Part shown: positions 16,973 through 25,353 of the stretch, piece by piece
Layout of the letters: every line of letters begins with the position of its first letter
Position numbering within the stretch: position 1 is the first letter of the stretch
Assembly (NCBI RefSeq): GCF_014904705.1
Contig: NZ_JACZCQ010000001.1
Location: 62,001-126,000 of the forward strand
DNA: 64,000 nt
Source: Nisaea sediminum
GTDB taxonomy: Bacteria; Pseudomonadota; Alphaproteobacteria; Thalassobaculales; Thalassobaculaceae
Reading direction: 5' to 3'
Position numbers and translations under genes: made by a program
Notes under the pieces: model-generated
Databases searched by the model: none
Told to the model about the DNA's origin: nothing
Seen by the model: the letters and a program-made list of their open reading frames with translations, nothing else

Positions 16973-18421
16973 GTGGCCAGTCATGGAAGCAGTTCGCTCA
17001 TGCGCATACCGGTTTGGTCCCGCCTGCGCCTCGCCCCGCGGATCGGAATTGTCATCGTCGTGACGTTCGTCGCGACAACCGTGACGGACAAGCTTCTCGG
17101 AATGCTGGTCGGCATGCCGGACATCCTGTTTTTTGAGCAGAATTGGCTGGTCGACACGGTGGTCGAAACGGTGCAGCGCGCCGAGCAAGCAGGCTCTGGG
17201 GAGCGGGCCGGGGAGTTGGAGGCCTTGCCGGGCGCCCAATGGCTTGAATTCGAAGAGACGGTCGAGCAACCGATAACCAATCATTGGGAGCAGCATGCAT
17301 TCGGAATCCTCCGGGAGGAACTGGCCGGGCGCCTGGGTCTGCAGGTTGATGACGTGCTTGTGCGGACTGGCGATACAGAAGGACCCGAGCGTGCTCTGAC
17401 TCCGATCGTGATCATTCTCGAGAGCATCCCGATGCTGATCTCCGATCTGATAGAAGACGATACCGACAAGATGGTCGTGGAGCATCTGCGGATTGCCGTC
17501 CGCCTATCGTCCGGGGGATGGCTTACGATCTCGCCCAAGAGCGATGGGCTGGAAACGGCCCGCCTCGTTCGTAACCTCCTGGTGCCAATCGCGGCCATTC
17601 TGCTGATTTGCAGCCTGTCGGTCTGGGTCGCGCGCAGCATCGTACGGCCATTGACCGACCTTTCCGCCGCTGCGGAGCGTCTCGGACGGGATCGTGAGCC
17701 GACGCCGATCGGCAATTATGGAAGCCCAGAGCTGCAGGCGATCTCCGACTCTTTCAATCAGATGCAGCATGAGCTGAAACGTTTCGTCGACGAACGCCTT
17801 CAGTTGGTCGCCGCCATTTCCCACGATCTGCGCACGCCGCTGACGCGGCTACGGCTCTTTGCCGAGTACCTTCCGGATGCGGAACAGCGTCGCACGGTCC
17901 TGGCCGATATTGCTGAAATGGAGGCTATCGTCAGCTCGACACTGACTTTTGCCAGTCATCAGCTCAGCAAGGAAACTCCGGAAACGGTCGATCTCGCCGC
18001 CCTCCTGATCAGCATTTGTGACACGGCATCCGATGCTGGCTGCGCTGTCTCTTATGACGGCCCGGACCATGCTCTCATTGCCTGCCAGCCGGTAGCCATC
18101 CGCCGTGCTTTCGCGAATTTGATCGATAACGGCTGCAAATATGCGAAATCGGTCAAGGTGGCGCTCGACGTTACGGCGGAGGCAGTCCGGGTCATGGTGT
18201 CGGACGACGGCCCGGGAATCCCGGCGGATCAGGTCGAGGTGGCCCTCCGCCCCTTTGTTCGGCTGGAGACTTCGCGTAACCGCGATACCGGCGGGAGCGG
18301 TCTCGGCCTTGCCATTACCGACGAAGTGATCCGGGCGCACCGTGGAATTCTTGCTTTTGCACCCGCGCCGCCGCATGGCCTGGAAGTGTCCGTTACACTG
18401 CCGAGAGTGCGGGATCGCTGA
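16973..18421 (+). CDS. EnvZ-like sensor histidine kinase
   Basis: A 482-residue inner-membrane kinase starting at GTG 16973, with GGAGGG at 16961-16966. TM1 is at about 24-44 and TM2 at about 200-220, enclosing a ~150-residue periplasmic sensor region. HAMP follows (about 221-272), then the dimerisation domain with the phospho-acceptor His284 in ISHDLRTPL. The ATPase domain has the N box NLIDNGCKYA, the G1 box DDGPGIP and the G2 box GGSGLGLAI. It is coupled to the upstream regulator and likely controls outer-membrane functions such as the adjacent MipA-like porin. Confidence 0.94.
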   Translation: MASHGSSSLMRIPVWSRLRLAPRIGIVIVVTFVATTVTDKLLGMLVGMPDILFFEQNWLVDTVVETVQRAEQAGSGERAGELEALPGAQWLEFEETVEQPITNHWEQHAFGILREELAGRLGLQVDDVLVRTGDTEGPERALTPIVIILESIPMLISDLIEDDTDKMVVEHLRIAVRLSSGGWLTISPKSDGLETARLVRNLLVPIAAILLICSLSVWVARSIVRPLTDLSAAAERLGRDREPTPIGNYGSPELQAISDSFNQMQHELKRFVDERLQLVAAISHDLRTPLTRLRLFAEYLPDAEQRRTVLADIAEMEAIVSSTLTFASHQLSKETPETVDLAALLISICDTASDAGCAVSYDGPDHALIACQPVAIRRAFANLIDNGCKYAKSVKVALDVTAEAVRVMVSDDGPGIPADQVEVALRPFVRLETSRNRDTGGSGLGLAITDEVIRAHRGILAFAPAPPHGLEVSVTLPRVRDR

Positions 18422-18465
18422 TCAGCCGATGATCGCCATGAGCCGGGGGTAAACGCCGAGGCAGG

Positions 18466-18551
18466 GCCCCCCGTGGCGGAACCGGTAGACGCGGCAGACT
18501 CAAAATCTGTTTCCGGCTACGGAGTGGGAGTTCGAGTCTCCCGGGGGTACC
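18466..18551 (+). tRNA. tRNA-Leu(CAA)-like copy with defective acceptor stem, possibly a pseudogene
   Basis: This is nearly full length relative to the tRNA at 12067 and also has anticodon CAA. The D-arm, anticodon arm, variable arm (TCCG-GCTA-CGGA) and T-arm (GGGAG-TTCGAGT-CTCCC) are intact. The acceptor stem is damaged: the 5' side has an extra C (GCCCCCCG), the 3' side has lost one C (GGGGGT), and the encoded end reads ACCG rather than ACCA. At most five acceptor pairs can form. About 13 bases upstream of the gene are also shared with copy 1. It may be non-functional or weakly processed. Confidence 0.6.
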
Positions 18552-18912
18552 GATCGGACTTTCCCGCGAATGTTACCGTTCGATAATCCTGCGTCGGCCG
18601 CTTCCCTTTTCTCGGATCGCAACGGGTTTGCCGGTTTTGAGCATCCAGCTAACGATCCGATAACGGCCGTTTTGCAATTCCTAGCCTGCAGAAAGCAGCG
18701 AACGTACATCGAGCCGGATGGTGCGACGCTGCGGTTCACGAATGCAATTTGTGCGCTGACGCCATGCCTCGGGGCAGGATTCCGGGGTTGCGTTTTCGCG
18801 GGTGCGGTAACCAATCGTTAACGTAATCGTGGTGACATAGCCCTAAATTCTTGCAAAATCAGAGAATTTTTGCCGTAATCACGGCTCACACAGATGCTTG
18901 GGACGCCGCCTG
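18552..18912. other. Intergenic gap after the third tRNA-Leu copy
   Basis: I see no supportable gene in these 361 bases. Short open frames lack ribosome sites and sensible composition. Near 18843-18870 an AT-rich inverted repeat (AAATTCT / AGAATTT, 11-base loop) occurs shortly before the next gene, and could be part of its promoter region or a weak terminator. Confidence 0.35.
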
Positions 18913-20145
18913 ATGGCGAATAATATCAGTGTCGCGCAGACCTTTGAACGGCGTGGGACGACGGTGCCTTTTACGGCAAACGAGTCGTTGCGCCACACTC
19001 GCGCGCGCATCTACAAGCACGGCAATGACCGCATACTCGAAGCCGTGATCCCGAGCCTTGGCGGCGGACGGCGCGGCGAGCTGATGGTCGTGCCGTGGAA
19101 GGATCTGCCCAATTTTGTCCCGCTCAACGACAGGGACCGCGAGCTTCATGACGGCATCCCGGGGATCGTCGGCAAGAACGGCATCGATCCGCTGCAGGTC
19201 CGCGAACTGGTGAACAAGATCAACGCCGCCCATTCGGACGATCCGGAGGTTCGCGCCAGGGCCCAGGCCCAGGCGAAGCAGGACAGCGAGGACAAGGAGG
19301 TTGTCCGCATGTCCTGTATCGCGCAGTTGATGAAGGAATGCGGGATTGAACGCGGCGACCCGGTGATGGCGAGCGCCAACACCAAAACCCTCGTCGAATT
19401 GATGACGGCGGAGGAATCAAAGGCTCATTTCGATCTCGAGATGCTGATCGACCGGGTATTTCTGTTTGCCTCCCAGCGCAGCGGGGTCAGCGTCGACAAT
19501 GTCCGTGAATGGCTGGAGCCGCTGGTCGGGCTGATCACACCGTTCGGCACGGTGAAGGGCACGCAAAAGGACCGCACCAACGGGCACCTGTTTCTCGAGC
19601 ATGTAAACCTGATGGAGTTTCGCAAGTCCGTTGCCGCCTATCTGGCGCAGAAGCCGGACGAGTACGGTGCCACCGCCGAGATCCTGCTGCAGGTGATCGA
19701 CCAGACCATCATGTATGTCGACGAGCGCATCGTGACGCTGGACTCCCTCTTGGGCAGTTTCGCGAACGTCTTCGGCAAGCAGGACGCGAACGTCTCCTAC
19801 CTGATCAAGCTGCGCCGGGATGTGGCCTATGCGCTCGATGGCTGGGCAAGCCTGATCGAACGCTGGACGGAGGCGGACGCGGAGGACTGCAAGGTCGCGG
19901 GCAACGTTGAACACCGCGACAAGGCGGTTGCCTACGTGATGAATTTCCTGCCGATCATCCCGCACAAGGAACTCTATCCGGACGACGGATTCGATACGCA
20001 GGCGAGCATCGAGCGCGCCCGGGTCAAGATCGTCGCGGCCATGCATTCCTGGTCGACCGAGGAACTCGATATCGAACTGGCGCGCCGGGTCGAAAAGGGT
20101 CAGAAACAGGTCGAGACCGAGGACGCCGGACGGCTGATTTCCTGA
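18913..20145 (+). CDS. Conserved-looking 410-residue protein of unknown function
   Basis: I do not recognise a family. ATG 18913 (MANNISVAQTFERRG) is preferred over the upstream TTG 18898. Residues 1-110 are a basic, mixed fold containing VIPSLGGGRRGELMVVPWKD and a segment rich in DRDRELHD. The rest is strongly helical, with heptad-like stretches (120-150 and 190-330) and a charged C-terminus. No signal peptide or membrane segment is seen, so it is probably cytosolic. Codon use matches the genome average, unlike the 806-residue gene. It converges on the EamA operon and lies just outside the last tRNA-Leu copy. Confidence 0.8.
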   Translation: MANNISVAQTFERRGTTVPFTANESLRHTRARIYKHGNDRILEAVIPSLGGGRRGELMVVPWKDLPNFVPLNDRDRELHDGIPGIVGKNGIDPLQVRELVNKINAAHSDDPEVRARAQAQAKQDSEDKEVVRMSCIAQLMKECGIERGDPVMASANTKTLVELMTAEESKAHFDLEMLIDRVFLFASQRSGVSVDNVREWLEPLVGLITPFGTVKGTQKDRTNGHLFLEHVNLMEFRKSVAAYLAQKPDEYGATAEILLQVIDQTIMYVDERIVTLDSLLGSFANVFGKQDANVSYLIKLRRDVAYALDGWASLIERWTEADAEDCKVAGNVEHRDKAVAYVMNFLPIIPHKELYPDDGFDTQASIERARVKIVAAMHSWSTEELDIELARRVEKGQKQVETEDAGRLIS

Positions 20146-20158
20146 CCGCCGGGGGAGT

Positions 20159-21037
20159 TCAGGCGCGTTTCGCCTGCGGCAACACCACCATTGCCACGCC
20201 GCCTGCCGTGACCAGAATGCCGATGCCGGCAAGGATGCTGATCTCCTCCCCGAACGCGATATAGGCCATCACTGCCGCCGTCGGCGGCACGAGATAGAAC
20301 AGGCTCGCCACCTTGGTCGCCTGCCCGTGTTTGATCAGCATCATCAGCAGGGAGAAGGCGCCGAGTGAAACCGCGAGCGAAAGCCAGAGAAAGGCGCCGA
20401 TAAAGGCTGGCTCCCAGACCAGCTTCATAGTCTCGAAAAGGGCGGCGCCGGCAAGCGTGACGAGGCAGCCGGTGGCGGCCATGACGGCATTTCCTGTCAG
20501 CAGGTTCATCTCGGCGGCGTTCCGCTTCTGGTAGAGCGTGCCGAAGCTGATCGAAATGAGGGCCAGCACGGAAAAGCCGATGCCGAGCATTGTGACGCCC
20601 TCGACACTGATCCGGTCCGAGAGCACGAGCACCATGCCTGCGAAGCCGACGAAGCATCCGGCCCATTGCCGCGCGCTCGGCGGTTCGCCGAGGAAGAGCC
20701 CGGCGGCGACCGCCGTCAGCACCGGCTGTAGCCCCGAAACCAGCGCGACCAGTCCGGACGGCATCCCGCTCCGGATGGCGATGAAGACGCTGGAGAGATA
20801 GAAGGCGTGCAGGAACAGCCCGACCACGGCGATGTCGAAATAGGCCCGGGGGGAGCGGGGCCAGGGAGCTCTCGCCGCCAGCGCCATGGCGGCGAAGATC
20901 ACTGTGACGAAACCGAAACGGGTGGTCAGGAAGGTGAAAGGCTCGACATGAGCGACGCCGAATTTGGCGGCGATAAAGGCAGAGCTCCAGAGGATCACGA
21001 AGATCATCGGAGCCACAACCTGCGACAGGAATGTCAT
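20159..21037 (-). CDS. EamA-family (DMT superfamily) transporter
   Basis: A 292-residue inner-membrane protein with about ten predicted helices in two EamA repeats. The first repeat includes LWSSAFIAAKFGV and GLQPVLTAVAAGLFLGE. The second includes LYLVPPTAAVMAYIAFGEEIS-like residues, the usual Pro-containing helix of the second repeat. EamA proteins export or exchange small metabolites; the substrate here is unknown. Its ATG overlaps the stop of the upstream glycosyltransferase-like gene (ATGA), so it is the last gene of a three-gene operon. Confidence 0.9.
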   Translation of the reverse strand: MTFLSQVVAPMIFVILWSSAFIAAKFGVAHVEPFTFLTTRFGFVTVIFAAMALAARAPWPRSPRAYFDIAVVGLFLHAFYLSSVFIAIRSGMPSGLVALVSGLQPVLTAVAAGLFLGEPPSARQWAGCFVGFAGMVLVLSDRISVEGVTMLGIGFSVLALISISFGTLYQKRNAAEMNLLTGNAVMAATGCLVTLAGAALFETMKLVWEPAFIGAFLWLSLAVSLGAFSLLMMLIKHGQATKVASLFYLVPPTAAVMAYIAFGEEISILAGIGILVTAGGVAMVVLPQAKRA

Positions 21038-22302
21038 TCAAGAAAATCCGGGTTGGCACTCTGATTGGCGACGGAGAGCCGCGTCCAAGGGAGAGCATAG
21101 GCGAACTGTGTGAGGGCGGCTGTCAGGCTCCGAGCGTCTCGCGGATGACCCGTCTCGTCCAGGAAGAGTTGGTACTCTCTGCCGATCTCCAGAAAGCGTC
21201 CAGCATCGCAAGATGGCGTCGCGGTCTCGGCGACCCCCACCAAAGCGTCCATTTCCTCCACGCTTGCAAGGATCTCGGCGGCGCTGTTGTCCTCGACGAC
21301 GAAACCGCACTGTTTCACCGCTTCGGCATCCGCATGAAGTGCGACACCACCTTCCAGCATGGCGGTCAGCCGGGCCGGCTTGCCGTCCTCGACGGTGCGG
21401 TAGGACTTGAAAAGTAGCCGGTCGCCGGGATTGGTCCACATCTCGCATTGCAGGATACAGTTGACTATGATCTGCGGGATGCCAAGAACGCGGAACACAG
21501 CTTCCGGTCCCGATGAGCAGGTGATCCCGAAGCACGCCCGTGCGATCAGTCCCGGATCGAGCAGGGTGGTGTAATCCGGCTCCCGCCAGACCTCGACATA
21601 GCGCGGATCGTCGATCGGACCGGGGACCGAGCCGTCGACGCCGAGGCGCATTACCCAGTAGCCCTTGTCGAGCAAATGCCGGATTGCCGGGACATATGTC
21701 GAGATATCGGCGGTCCGGTAGAAATGCATCTCCTGGTCGGCGAGAAAATTCCGGTCCCTGACATTGAGCACGACCAATCGGTCGCTATCCGTCATTCCAC
21801 GGCTCGCACAGAAGTCGCGGGCGGCATCCCGCACCTGGGGTGGCACTTCGAAGTGGCGCGGCCGTGCACCGGTTTCGATCAGACGCTTGATGTAATTGTC
21901 CAGGAGTCCGCTCGGCCCTCTCTGAAACCAGGTGAGGTTCTGCTGCTCGAGGATTCCGGCATCCACATGACCCATGATCATGATCCCGGGTTCGTCAGTC
22001 TCCTGGATCCGGAAATAGGGATCGATGACGGCGCGCATGCCGAGGCTGTGGGGGGCCACGCGGCTGTCGGGAAAGAGCAGGACCATGCGATCATGGGACT
22101 CTCCGTAGAGTTCCCATAGCGCGTGCGGCTCCATGGCGATATGGCCGATGCGCCAGGCCAGCGGCATGATATGCAGCACGCAGCGGCGCCCTCCAACGAG
22201 ATGCGGGCCGACGATCTGGATCAGCCGGGCGACGCGCTCCGGGTCAAAGATGCGCCGAAGCTGTGTTGCTCCGAGCCGGTTGATGGATTGCGATTCCGCC
22301 AA
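21034..22302 (-). CDS. Putative glycosyltransferase resembling the TIGR04372 family
   Basis: A 422-residue cytoplasmic protein without signal peptide. The first half includes VLHIMPLAWRIGHIAMEP and a central segment VVLNVRDRNFL followed by YRTADISTYVPAIRHLLDKGYWVMR. The second half has CFGITCSSGPEAVFRVLGIP, like the nucleotide-sugar-binding half of GT-B enzymes, where a 'sSGP' turn contacts the donor phosphate. This layout is what I recall for the TIGR04372 glycosyltransferase-like family, often found near unusual glycan genes. It lies 9 bases after the epimerase gene. Donor and acceptor are unknown. Confidence 0.65.
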   Translation of the reverse strand: MAESQSINRLGATQLRRIFDPERVARLIQIVGPHLVGGRRCVLHIMPLAWRIGHIAMEPHALWELYGESHDRMVLLFPDSRVAPHSLGMRAVIDPYFRIQETDEPGIMIMGHVDAGILEQQNLTWFQRGPSGLLDNYIKRLIETGARPRHFEVPPQVRDAARDFCASRGMTDSDRLVVLNVRDRNFLADQEMHFYRTADISTYVPAIRHLLDKGYWVMRLGVDGSVPGPIDDPRYVEVWREPDYTTLLDPGLIARACFGITCSSGPEAVFRVLGIPQIIVNCILQCEMWTNPGDRLLFKSYRTVEDGKPARLTAMLEGGVALHADAEAVKQCGFVVEDNSAAEILASVEEMDALVGVAETATPSCDAGRFLEIGREYQLFLDETGHPRDARSLTAALTQFAYALPWTRLSVANQSANPDFLE

Positions 22303-22311
22303 AACCTCTCC

Positions 22312-23373
22312 CTAGGACAGCAGCGGCTGGAGACTTTCCCGCTTGGCCTCCAGCCAATCGAAGATCTCGTCGAGCAGTATGTCGAGAGGACGTTTCGGCG
22401 CCCAGCCGAAAGCAGCCATGGCACGCCGCGCATCGGTTACGAACCAAGGGATGTCCGCCGGGTTTGTGTCCGGATGAGATACGATATCGAGTTCCCGGCG
22501 AGCGCGGGCAGCACAAGCCGCACTCAACTGGCGAAGCGAAGTGGCGTTCGCTTTGCCGCCGCCGACATTCCACACGCCCTTGGCCGAGATCTCCATGTCG
22601 GCGAGCTGACGGACCAGGAGATCGTAGAGGTCCGCGACATGCAGCACGTCGCGGACCTGATGCCCGAAACCGCCGAAGCCGTTGTAGCTGAGTTTGCCGC
22701 CGTAAAGATGACGCGCGGCCCAAAGACACATGAAGCCCTGATCCACCTTTCCCATCTGCCACGGACCGGCGAGCACACCGCAACGGTTGATGATGGCTTT
22801 CAGGCCGAAGGCGGCACGGTATTCCTCGATGAACTGCTCCGAGGCGAGTTTCGTCGTGCCGTAGAGCGAGCGGTGACCGTCGAGAGGAAAACCCTCTGCG
22901 ATGCCATGCTCCGACCACCCCGGGCCGGTCGCTCCGGACGGGATCGATAGGGCGTGGTTCTCCGTCTCCAGCGGCAATGCACACAGAGGATCGATCGGGT
23001 AGATCCGGCTGGTGGAAAGGAAGACCATGATGGCATCGTGGTGCCGCGCGGCTTCCAGGCAATTCAGCGTGCCGCGCAGGTTCGTGTCGAGCAGGTAGGC
23101 CGGGCTGCCGGAATAACCGGCCTGAACCGAGGGTTCGGCCGAGCATTCCAGCAGCAGATCCATCGGTCCCAGTGCCGCGATGTCGTCCGGCTCGCGAATG
23201 TCGGCATGCTCGAAACGGATTCCTGCCTCCCTGAGGCGCGGCAGGTTGAGCTCGCTTCCGCGCCGCTTCAGGTTATCGGCGGCGATGATCTCGGCGGACG
23301 GATTGTCGTTTTTGAAGGCAAGGGCAAGGCTTGAGCCGACGAAGCCGGCGCCACCGGTTACGAGAATGCGCAT
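22312..23373 (-). CDS. NAD-dependent sugar epimerase, CDP-paratose 2-epimerase-like
   Basis: A 353-residue extended SDR enzyme. The N-terminus holds the NAD loop MRILVTGGAGFVGSSLA. The DNLKRRGSELNL segment and the catalytic pair in SLYGTTK (YxxxK) match the CDP-paratose/tyvelose 2-epimerase branch. It would act on an NDP-sugar in surface-glycan synthesis. It is first in an operon with the glycosyltransferase-like and EamA genes, and diverges from the IclR regulator across about 200 bases, which suggests that IclR controls it. The specific substrate cannot be read from the sequence. Confidence 0.82.
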   Translation of the reverse strand: MRILVTGGAGFVGSSLALAFKNDNPSAEIIAADNLKRRGSELNLPRLREAGIRFEHADIREPDDIAALGPMDLLLECSAEPSVQAGYSGSPAYLLDTNLRGTLNCLEAARHHDAIMVFLSTSRIYPIDPLCALPLETENHALSIPSGATGPGWSEHGIAEGFPLDGHRSLYGTTKLASEQFIEEYRAAFGLKAIINRCGVLAGPWQMGKVDQGFMCLWAARHLYGGKLSYNGFGGFGHQVRDVLHVADLYDLLVRQLADMEISAKGVWNVGGGKANATSLRQLSAACAARARRELDIVSHPDTNPADIPWFVTDARRAMAAFGWAPKRPLDILLDEIFDWLEAKRESLQPLLS

Positions 23374-23543
23374 AGGTCTTTCGTCAGCTCCCGGGCTCTG
23401 TCTGACTCGACTTAGCGCAGCCCCGTCAGCGGGGCAAACTCAAATGAGAACCATTCATTCCAAAAATGCAATTGTATCCCACCATGCGGAAACTTAGAAT
23501 GAATCAAAACCGGACGTTGGCAGTAAAGTCGCGCCAATAGAAA

Positions 23544-23553
23544 TTGTATACAA
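23544..23553. promoter_or_regulatory. Palindrome TTGTATACAA upstream of the iclR-type gene
   Basis: A perfect 10-base palindrome lies 24 bases before the IclR-family start codon, in the divergent gap shared with the epimerase operon. IclR regulators bind short palindromes and commonly autoregulate, so this is a reasonable operator candidate. Confidence 0.35.
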
Positions 23554-23576
23554 AGCTAAGGGAAACATACGAGCAC

Positions 23577-24386
23577 ATGACCGCATCTCCCAAGCGATCG
23601 GATGCAGAACGGTCAGGCCAGATCCAATCTGTCGCACGCGCTATAAGCGTTCTGAACGCGCTCGCGGCGGACGAGGACGGCATGACCCTGACAGAGATTG
23701 CCCACACCGTCACACTGCCACCCTCAACGGTGCACCGGCTGCTCACGACGTTGCAGCAGGAGCGCTATGTCCGTTTCGATACCGAACGCGGCGCCTGGCA
23801 GATCGGCGTGCAGTGTTTCGCCGTCGGCAATGCCTTTCTGCGCACCCGGGATCTCGTCGCGATCACCCGTCCCTATATGCGCCGCCTGATGGAGGAGAGC
23901 GGGGAGACCGTCAACCTGGCGGTCCGCGACCATGACGAAATGGTCTATCTGGCCCAGGTTGAATGCCGCGAGATGATGCGGGCCTTTGCCAAGCCGGGCG
24001 CGCGTGTGCCCATCGCCGGCTCCGCCGTCGGCAAGACCTTGCTGGCGCGGATGAAGACCGACGAGGTGTCGAAACTGCTGGCCCGGGTCAGTGCGGAATA
24101 CAAGACGCGCCGCACCATCGACGCTCTGCCGAGGATGGAAGCGGAACTCCAGCGTGTTCGCGACGTCGAATTCGCTGTCGACAACGAGGAACACTCGGTC
24201 GGGCTGCGCTGTGTCGCCTCGGCTGTCTTCGGGCATCACAGCGAACCGCTGGCGGCGATCTCGATCTCGGGGCCGACCGCACGTATCACCGACGAGCGGA
24301 TCGACAAGCTCGGAAAGATCGTCTGCTCGGTCGCACGCGAGGCGACCGCCGCGCTCGGAGGAATCTGGCCGCAGAAGGCAGCCTGA
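23577..24386 (+). CDS. IclR-family transcriptional regulator
   Basis: A 269-residue regulator from ATG 23577 (MTASPKRSDAERSG). The N-terminal winged helix (about residues 18-80) includes AISVLNALAADEDGMTLTEIA and the recognition helix PPSTVHRLLTTLQQE. The effector domain follows, with the family segments AVGNAFLRTRDLV, RMKTDEVSKLL and FAVDNEEHSVGLRCVASAVF. Ligands of this family are small carboxylates, aromatics or sugars; none can be named here. It diverges from the epimerase operon. An in-frame TTG at 23544 lies within the palindrome and is an unlikely start. Confidence 0.92.
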   Translation: MTASPKRSDAERSGQIQSVARAISVLNALAADEDGMTLTEIAHTVTLPPSTVHRLLTTLQQERYVRFDTERGAWQIGVQCFAVGNAFLRTRDLVAITRPYMRRLMEESGETVNLAVRDHDEMVYLAQVECREMMRAFAKPGARVPIAGSAVGKTLLARMKTDEVSKLLARVSAEYKTRRTIDALPRMEAELQRVRDVEFAVDNEEHSVGLRCVASAVFGHHSEPLAAISISGPTARITDERIDKLGKIVCSVAREATAALGGIWPQKAA

Positions 24387-24415
24387 GCGCATCCGCGCTC
24401 AGGTTCGCCCGCAGG

Positions 24416-25234
24416 TCAGTCGTAATCTTCCTCGAGAAACTGCTGGTTCATGGAGAGGGCCGGCTGCTCGCAGCCGGCCGTGCCCACTTCTTTCGCCGGC
24501 ACGCCGGCGACGGTGGGGGTCGGCGGCACGGTCTTCTCCACCACGGACCCCGCGCCGCCGCGGGAGCATTCTCCGACTTCGATATTGCCGAGGATTTTTG
24601 CGCCGGCACCGATCATGGTGCCGCGGCGGACCTTCGGGTGACGGTCGCCGGTTTCCTTGCCGGTACCGCCGAGGGTCACCGCGTGGAGCAGGGAGACGCC
24701 GTCCTCGACCACCGCGGTCTCGCCGATGACAAGGCCGGTGCCATGGTCGACCATGATGCCCTTGCCGATGCGGGCGGCCGGGTGGATGTCGACGCCGAAC
24801 ACGCTGGCAATCCGGCTCTGGAAATACTTGGCGAGATATTCGCGCCCGTGGCCCCAGAGCCAGTGGGAGATGCGGTAGGCCTGCAGGGCGTGGAAACCCT
24901 TGAAGTAAAGGAACGGCTCCAGATAGCTGGTGCAGGCGGGGTCGCGCTCGTAAGTGGCGGAGAGATCGGCCCGGGCCGCCTCGCCGATCCTCGGATCGGA
25001 CAGCACGGCGCTGTGCACGACCTGGTAGACCGAGAGATCGCTCATTTCCGGCCCGCCGATTTTTTGCGAGATCAGATAGGAGAGCGCGTCTTCGAATGTC
25101 TGCTGATCGAGGACACTTGCATGCATCCAGCTCGCAAGCGCGGATTCCTGGTCAGCCCAAGCCGCCGCATCCCTCAACATGTCGTTCCAGACCGGATCGA
25201 GGACCGCTTTAGGTCTCGGATTTATGTCCACCAT
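24416..25234 (-). CDS. cysE: Serine O-acetyltransferase
   Basis: CysE makes O-acetylserine from serine and acetyl-CoA, the first step of cysteine synthesis. The 272-residue protein has the helical N-terminal SATase domain (WADQESALASWMHASV through HRISHWLWGHGRE-like residues) and a left-handed hexapeptide helix containing DIHPAARIGKGIMVDHGTGLVIGE and HAVTLGGTGKE. The active-site His residues in VDHGT and HAVTL are present. The C-terminal tail is longer than in the shortest forms and could take part in cysteine feedback. It is monocistronic and convergent with iclR. Confidence 0.95.
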   Translation of the reverse strand: MVDINPRPKAVLDPVWNDMLRDAAAWADQESALASWMHASVLDQQTFEDALSYLISQKIGGPEMSDLSVYQVVHSAVLSDPRIGEAARADLSATYERDPACTSYLEPFLYFKGFHALQAYRISHWLWGHGREYLAKYFQSRIASVFGVDIHPAARIGKGIMVDHGTGLVIGETAVVEDGVSLLHAVTLGGTGKETGDRHPKVRRGTMIGAGAKILGNIEVGECSRGGAGSVVEKTVPPTPTVAGVPAKEVGTAGCEQPALSMNQQFLEEDYD

Positions 25235-25353
25235 TCAGTCCTCCCCGCTGCATCCGCGGCGTCGTTGGCTGCAGGGCCCGTCAGAGGCCCGGCGGTGTCA
25301 GCTTAAGTAAGCACGTCGCTTGCTGAAGCAATAACCGGCTAGATGCAAGGATA

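Noticed and set aside
18570-18821. 83-codon frame after the third tRNA copy
   Set aside because: No ribosome site or family likeness, and an opposing frame of similar quality overlaps it.
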